5,769 nucleotides of DNA from Synergistaceae bacterium (GTDB taxonomy: Bacteria > Synergistota > Synergistia > Synergistales > Aminobacteriaceae): NCBI GenBank assembly GCA_031270755.1, contig JAISWV010000268.1, positions 1 to 5,769 on the forward strand. The letters run 5' to 3'. Shown here piece by piece: positions 5,321 to 5,769 of the stretch; position 1 is the first letter of the stretch, and each line of letters begins with the position of its first letter. The position numbers were made by a program, and so were the translations under genes. The notes under the pieces are model-generated. The model did not search any database. It was not told the DNA's origin and was given only the letters and a program-made list of their open reading frames with translations.

Positions 5321-5769
5321 TTAAAGGCTTTCGCCGAAGTCTTGACGGAACTTGAGCGCGAGTTTTTCGGGCCAGTCGCTGACAGCGTCGAGTTTGCCGC
5401 TGAAAAACCGCAATATTTTGGGTTCGGAGACCCACTTCAGGCCGCCCACCAGCCTCCTGTTCTCGAACAGCCAGTGTACCCGGTCCACCGCGTACTTCAC
5501 CTGGGACATGGTGAACACCCTGCGGGGAAGGGCAAGCCGGAGAAGCTCCACCTCGGACAGGCGCTCGGAGCCGTCGGGGTTGCGTTCCTCCGACATGGTT
5601 CCGCGCTCCATGCCGCGGACCCCGCCCGCTATGAAGACCGCCGCGGCTAAAGCTCCCGCTGTGAACTCCGTCTGAGGAACGTGGTCCAAAAATTCGCCGG
5701 CGTTCAAATGGCAGCCCAATCCTCCGGCCGGGGTCACCACCGGAACCTTCCTGGCGGCGAGTTCGTCGG
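5321..5769 (-). CDS. Tryptophanase/tyrosine phenol-lyase family PLP lyase, C-terminal part
   Basis: The frame runs open from the window edge to TAA at 5321-5323, giving the last 148 residues of a protein usually about 460-480 long. These PLP enzymes split tryptophan or tyrosine into pyruvate, ammonia and indole or phenol. Visible family motifs (numbered within the fragment) are TPAGGLGCHLNA (12-23), a GALAAA helix (38-43), GVRGMERGT (49-57), ELLRLALPRRVFTMS (74-88), GGLKWVSEPKILRFF (108-122) and a tail ending DWPEKLALKFRQDFGESL. Arg77 matches the arginine that binds the substrate carboxylate. Arg55 and Phe121 align with Arg381 and Phe448 of Citrobacter tyrosine phenol-lyase, where E. coli tryptophanase has Ile and His. 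About 20 residues extend beyond the usual end of E. coli TnaA. The PLP lysine is outside the window. A GTG at 5740 is only an internal valine codon, because homology continues upstream (DELAARKVP). Databases often label such proteins tryptophanase; the substrate is undecided. Confidence 0.88.
   Translation of the reverse strand, partial: DELAARKVPVVTPAGGLGCHLNAGEFLDHVPQTEFTAGALAAAVFIAGGVRGMERGTMSEERNPDGSERLSEVELLRLALPRRVFTMSQVKYAVDRVHWLFENRRLVGGLKWVSEPKILRFFSGKLDAVSDWPEKLALKFRQDFGESL

Overview
The window is GC-rich, densely coding bacterial DNA carrying central-metabolism genes of a fermentative type. It holds the end of a citrate lyase operon on the + strand (citD, citE, citF). Facing it on the - strand are three genes for amino-acid and 2-hydroxy-acid metabolism: a tryptophanase/tyrosine phenol-lyase family enzyme, an M20 amidohydrolase and an Ldh2-family dehydrogenase. 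This set fits an anaerobic amino-acid- and organic-acid-fermenting bacterium. Synergistota or a high-GC Clostridia relative would be my guess, but this is inference from gene content; no marker gene here fixes the taxon.

Layout: positions 1-2725 (+) hold the C-terminal two thirds of citD, then complete citE and citF. Both gene junctions are ATGA stop/start overlaps, so the three genes look translationally coupled. The 87-base convergent gap (2726-2812) holds a branched GC-rich stem-loop that may end transcripts from either side. Positions 2813-3898 (-) hold the Ldh2-family gene. A 154-base AT-rich gap (3899-4052) contains an 11-bp inverted repeat near its ends, a 10-bp palindrome, spaced GATTTTT repeats and a possible promoter. 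Positions 4053-5249 (-) hold the M20 amidohydrolase; its start is best placed at an internal ATG with a good Shine-Dalgarno sequence. After a 71-base gap, 5321-5769 (-) holds the C-terminal part of the beta-eliminating lyase, cut by the window edge.

How they may work together: citrate lyase (CitDEF) would split citrate into acetate and oxaloacetate. A lyase of the tryptophanase/tyrosine phenol-lyase family would turn an aromatic amino acid into pyruvate, ammonia and indole or phenol. The M20 enzyme could free amino acids from N-acyl or peptide conjugates, and the Ldh2 enzyme could reduce a 2-oxo acid such as oxaloacetate or pyruvate using NAD(P)H. The families are well supported. The substrates and any pathway link are inference.

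No mobile element, CRISPR array, tRNA or rRNA was seen. I found no clear sign of an undescribed system. The points most worth a second look are the tyrosine phenol-lyase-like residues in the lyase fragment, a perfect 13-bp tandem duplication that shapes the citE start, and the uncertainty between citrate and citramalate as the lyase substrate.
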